Source of the DNA: Qipengyuania soli
Lineage (GTDB): Bacteria; Pseudomonadota; Alphaproteobacteria; Sphingomonadales; Sphingomonadaceae
Assembly (NCBI RefSeq): GCF_015529805.1
Contig: NZ_CP064654.1
Span: 62,001 to 126,000 of the forward strand
Direction of reading: 5' to 3'
Length of the DNA stretch: 64,000 nucleotides
The notes beneath the pieces are model-generated. The model did no database searches. It saw nothing but the letters and a program-made list of their open reading frames with translations, and was not told the origin of the DNA. Numbering within the stretch: position 1 is the stretch's first letter; each line of letters begins with the position of its first letter. The position numbers were made by a program, and so were the translations under genes. Below, one piece after another: positions 61,399-64,000 of this stretch.

Positions 61399-61494
61399 TT
61401 GTTACCCCCAAGTCATGTAAAGCGTCTGCCAGAATGCCCACGGTCTTTTGCCGAAGTCATCCTCAAGTTCGCGACTCGAAGGAAATTACGATTA

Positions 61495-61523
61495 ATAATG
61501 CTTAACGCGCCGACCCTGCGCAA
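61495..61523 (-). promoter_or_regulatory. predicted promoter of LuxR-type regulator gene
   Basis: On the minus strand TTGCGC (61523-61518) and CATTAT (61500-61495) with a 17-base spacer, about 97 bp upstream of the regulator start. Confidence 0.4.
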
Positions 61524-61569
61524 TTCCGATTCATCAAACCGGGGTCTGCAATTTCGAGTTATTGCGTTC

Positions 61570-61586
61570 TGTCCCGGAATGGGACA
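61570..61586. promoter_or_regulatory. inverted repeat TGTCCC-N5-GGGACA
   Basis: Perfect 6-base arms with a 5-base spacer, between the Wza gene stop and the LuxR regulator promoter. It is a candidate binding site for the neighbouring LuxR-type protein (autoregulation). Confidence 0.4.
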
Positions 61587-61618
61587 CTATAACCGACCGG
61601 CCCGATGACGCAAGTCTT

Positions 61619-62245
61619 TCAGAAAAAGGCTTCTTCTACCCGGATCGTATCTCCAGGACCGATCAGAAGCGGCGAATTTCCAAGCTTTATGCGACGCGGT
61701 TCGGGCCAGCTGGCACGCCTCAGGACGACTTCCGACCGTGCCGCGCGCGGTGTGTAGCCCCCCGCCTTCGCAATCGCCTGCTCGACCGTCAGGTCGCCTG
61801 CATAGGGGTACTCGCCCGGAGCCTGGACCTCTCCCAGAATGAAGAAGGGCCGGTGCAGCGCCACGTCGACCGACACGCGCGGATCGTTGACGTAGCCGCC
61901 TTCGCTCAGTGCCGCGGCGATGGCCTGCGCCAGCTGCTCTGCCGACTTGCCCTGCGCGGGGATGGTTCCGAGCAACGGCAGCGAGAGCCCGCCGTCGAGA
62001 CCGACGTCGTATTCGCCAGTCAGCGTGGGTTCGTCGAATACCGAGACCCTGATCTTGTCCCCGCCTGACACCCGATAGCCCTGGTTCATGGCCGCATTGG
62101 CGTCCGAAACCGCGATCGTGGGCAGGCTGGAAGCTGCGCAACCTGCCAGCAACATGACCGCCAGCGGTGCCGCCATCAGTGCCATAGCCTTCTTGAATCC
62201 CCGCCCGCTGCCGTTGGCATCATTGTCCGATCGTGACTGCATCAT
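61619..62245 (-). CDS. polysaccharide export lipoprotein (Wza-type)
   Basis: An outer-membrane polysaccharide export protein of 208 residues (ATG 62245, or the next ATG codon). The lipobox LLAGC puts the lipid anchor near Cys 36. The Poly_export domain starts YRVSGGDKIRVSVFDEPTLTGEY and continues to VDVALHRPFFILGEV. A SLBB-type domain follows, with QAPGEYPYAGDLTVEQAIAKAGG. It is short compared with E. coli Wza (379 residues), like the single-SLBB exporters of sphingomonads. Confidence 0.92.
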   Translation of the reverse strand: MMQSRSDNDANGSGRGFKKAMALMAAPLAVMLLAGCAASSLPTIAVSDANAAMNQGYRVSGGDKIRVSVFDEPTLTGEYDVGLDGGLSLPLLGTIPAQGKSAEQLAQAIAAALSEGGYVNDPRVSVDVALHRPFFILGEVQAPGEYPYAGDLTVEQAIAKAGGYTPRAARSEVVLRRASWPEPRRIKLGNSPLLIGPGDTIRVEEAFF

Positions 62246-62340
62246 CGGTCTCGTCCTGCGCTGTAAATGTGTGCCCTCTCGAGCGGCACGAGGCGCCGCT
62301 CTCCGCCTGAATTCATAGGCGAAAGCAAAGGTGCTGGCAC

Positions 62341-62358
62341 TTCCCCCTGCGTGGGGAA
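62341..62358. promoter_or_regulatory. inverted repeat TTCCCC-N6-GGGGAA
   Basis: Perfect 6-base arms with a 6-base spacer in the 214-bp divergent region between the Wza-type gene and the sugar transferase gene. Resembles in layout the repeat at 61570, so it may be a second regulator site. Confidence 0.35.
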
Positions 62359-62459
62359 TTCGGGGGGGCCTCGGGCGCGATAATAGTCCGTCAGGATAGA
62401 AGGGACTTAGTTCGGATGCTCGATTGTCTGGCACGACAATTTGGCCAATCGTCCACTTC

Positions 62460-63338
62460 ATGGGGGATGCCGGCATCGCCGTTCGGGCGGAGGCAGGGCA
62501 CCGGAACTGGACAATCGAGATGCTGAACCAGATGCGTATCTCCAACGAACGCGAATTTGAAATTGCCCTGCTCGATAGCGACCTGGACGAGGTCGATAGC
62601 GACGGTCGCCTGATCGTCGGCGCCTCGGCGAAACCGATGATGTTTGCCGATGGCCAGATGGGCGCGATGGATCGGACGCTCGTCACTTCGCGCCCTGCGG
62701 TTCAACCGCTGCCGGGATCGCGATCGGGCAACTTCGGCGATCTTGTCATGCGGGCGGTCGACATTGTCGCGGCGGCAGCAATGATCGTTCTCTTCATGCC
62801 GGTCATGGCGATCATCTGGGTGGCCCTGCGCCTGTTCGAGAAGGGTCCCGCCATCTTCGCGCACGAACGCATCGGTCGCGACCTCGCGCCATTTCCCTGT
62901 CTCAAGTTCCGCACGATGTGTGTGGATGCCGACGCGCGGCTCGAGGCGCTGCTATCGTCGGACGAGATGCTCAAGCGCGAGTGGACAGCCACGCAGAAGC
63001 TGCTGTGCGATCCTCGTGTCACGCGACTGGGCCGGTTCCTTCGCAACACCTCGCTCGATGAGCTGCCGCAACTCTTCAACGTATTGCGTGGCGACATGAG
63101 CCTGGTGGGCCCGCGTCCGATCGTGGCCAACGAGGTGCGCCGCTACGGTCGGCACGCGCTCGACTATGCCAGCGTCAGGCCGGGGCTGACCGGCTTGTGG
63201 CAGGTCACCCGGGACGAGACGACGAGCTATCGCCGCCGGGTGGCGACCGATGTTTTCTATGTCAGGAATCGCGGAATCGGCTTCGACTGCCGCATTCTTC
63301 TGGCGACGATTCCTGCGGTTCTGGGTGGGAACGGATGA
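62460..63338 (+). CDS. undecaprenyl-phosphate sugar phosphotransferase (bacterial sugar transferase)
   Basis: A membrane-bound initiating transferase that loads the first sugar phosphate on undecaprenyl phosphate. One hydrophobic hairpin (about residues 96-120, VDIVAAAAMIVLFMPVMAII) precedes the catalytic domain. Hallmarks are FAHERIGRD, CLKFRTMCVDADARL, LDELPQLFNVLRGDMSLVGPRP and RPGLTGLWQV. No start has a good ribosome site; ATG 62460 gives 292 residues, while 62520, 62532 or TTG 62424 are alternatives. Confidence 0.92.
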   Translation: MGDAGIAVRAEAGHRNWTIEMLNQMRISNEREFEIALLDSDLDEVDSDGRLIVGASAKPMMFADGQMGAMDRTLVTSRPAVQPLPGSRSGNFGDLVMRAVDIVAAAAMIVLFMPVMAIIWVALRLFEKGPAIFAHERIGRDLAPFPCLKFRTMCVDADARLEALLSSDEMLKREWTATQKLLCDPRVTRLGRFLRNTSLDELPQLFNVLRGDMSLVGPRPIVANEVRRYGRHALDYASVRPGLTGLWQVTRDETTSYRRRVATDVFYVRNRGIGFDCRILLATIPAVLGGNG

Positions 63339-63363
63339 TGGCGATGCGCAGAGGGGCGGGCGA

Positions 63364-63495
63364 CTACAGGACGAGGTACAGGAGCGCCCATGCCGACAGG
63401 GCAAGCGGCAGGGCGATCAGTGCGCCGCGGGCAAAAGAACCGCCGCGTTCTGATTCGCTTACTTCCACTTCAAAGGCGCCCAAGGGCTCTTCCAT
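63364..63495 (-). CDS. small single-TM protein, 43 aa
   Basis: ATG 63495 to TAG 63364. The product has a polar N-terminus (MEEPLGAFEVEVSESERGG) and a C-terminal membrane helix (LIALPLALSAWALLYLVL). It lies between the convergent sugar transferase gene and the divergent outer-membrane protein gene. No clear ribosome site; the frame is open upstream. Unknown family. The hydrophobic tail is the main support. Confidence 0.45.
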   Translation of the reverse strand: MEEPLGAFEVEVSESERGGSFARGALIALPLALSAWALLYLVL

Positions 63496-63568
63496 CGCAA
63501 AACGACCATCCAATCCGGATTGCACACTACTACTTTCGAACAGTCCGACAGACAAGGGCGCAACCCTA

Positions 63569-64000
63569 ATGGTCAACAGGCCGACGACCCGTATGGTTCC
63601 CGATTCGCGCGCCGGTGCGGCGTTGGGAGGCGCAGGTATGCTGGTGCAGGACCTGATCCTGGTCGGGCGCTGGGTGCTTGGCGAACCGAAACGGGTGAAG
63701 AAGGGTGCCCGGTCACTCCGAATTGCGCGCGTGCAGGCACAGCGTCTGCGCAAGCGTCGGCGGCACTACCTGCGTTGGGGAGTGGCCCTGGCTGCGCTGA
63801 CGCTGGCGCGTCCGGCCTATGCCCAGCAGCCCGGTGTCGTGACGCCGTTCGACCTGTTCGACCCGGAGTCCGGGGACGGCGTCAAGCTCGGCGAGAAGCT
63901 GCATCTCTACCCCCGCCTGGAGGTCGACGGCACCTTCGACAGCAACATCTACAACACCGAGAACAACGAGATCGACGATTTCGTCCTTTCGGTTCGTCCA
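63569..64000 (+). CDS. outer membrane beta-barrel protein, N-terminal part (cut by window edge)
   Basis: Open from ATG 63569 to the window end (144 residues) with no stop. An unusual basic N-terminal extension of about 70 residues (rich in Arg, ending RLRKRRRHYLRW) precedes a hydrophobic segment and an AYA-QQ cleavage-like site near residue 86. It then has PRLEVDGTFDSNIYN followed by NEIDDFVLSVRP. That pattern is typical of putative BBP2-type outer-membrane barrels in exopolysaccharide loci. A later start (ATG 63593 or 63638) is possible. Confidence 0.75.
   Translation, partial: MVNRPTTRMVPDSRAGAALGGAGMLVQDLILVGRWVLGEPKRVKKGARSLRIARVQAQRLRKRRRHYLRWGVALAALTLARPAYAQQPGVVTPFDLFDPESGDGVKLGEKLHLYPRLEVDGTFDSNIYNTENNEIDDFVLSVRP

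Noticed and set aside
1..64000. tRNA, rRNA, CRISPR or insertion sequence
   Set aside because: No T-loop-like GGTTCGAATCC context with cloverleaf, no regular spaced repeats and no transposase-like ORF were found by reading.

Overview
The window is a high-GC alphaproteobacterial chromosome segment. The histidine cluster, the complete ybgC-tolQRAB-pal operon, the alphaproteobacterial type of SspB, a PdeM endonuclease, oxygen-dependent HemF and the codon use together suggest Sphingomonadales, most likely an Erythrobacteraceae member (Erythrobacter/Qipengyuania type). That placement is inference. I see no rRNA, tRNA, CRISPR array, insertion sequence or integrase. Genes are densely packed, often with 1-4 bp start/stop overlaps, and no gap between genes exceeds 300 bp.

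Region by region. 0-10.6 kb: the 5' end of dapD, then two divergent catabolic operons. The minus-strand one is SDR, MFS symporter, acyl-CoA dehydrogenase, Zn-alcohol dehydrogenase and phosphotransferase; the plus-strand one is two acyl-CoA dehydrogenases, SDR and SMP-30 lactonase. They probably degrade a CoA-activated lipid-like or terpenoid-like substrate. 10.7-13.3 kb: a lipoprotein, gmk, a small conserved protein and sspB. 13.3-17.0 kb: hisB-hisH-hisA-(small membrane ORF)-hisF-hisE-HIT. 17.1-21.8 kb: ybgC-tolQ-tolR-tolA-tolB-pal, a strong terminator and a tiny opposing gene. 21.9-39.5 kb: mixed housekeeping and accessory genes: J-domain protein, DUF418, atypical SDR, PilZ, ATP-grasp with a methionine/cysteine PLP enzyme under a riboswitch-like leader, SLC13 transporter, DUF547, S9 peptidase, infC, pdeM, hemF, P450, GH16 glucanase with a LacI-type operator, and M1 peptidase.

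39.5-50.9 kb is the most unusual part. A six-gene, translationally coupled plus-strand operon encodes a 708-aa FAD oxidoreductase, a basic helix/beta protein, a trans-polyprenyl diphosphate synthase, a saccharopine-dehydrogenase-like reductase and two mutually paralogous proteins with an acetoacetate-decarboxylase-like motif. It looks like an isoprenoid-derived metabolite pathway. It is bracketed by a SLOG-domain multipass membrane protein and a TIR-TPR protein, both types often found in nucleotide-signalling or conflict systems. I cannot assign it to a described system.

50.9-64 kb: a tightly coupled minus-strand cluster (RraA-like, two different ATP-grasp ligases, Ldh-type dehydrogenase, GINT1-like beta-propeller protein, GT4 glycosyltransferase), followed by a FemAB/CelD-like acyltransferase, a SleB-type wall hydrolase, an atypical LuxR regulator, a Wza-type export lipoprotein, an undecaprenyl-phosphate sugar transferase and the start of an outer-membrane barrel protein. 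This looks like the edge of an exopolysaccharide locus with a linked tailoring module.
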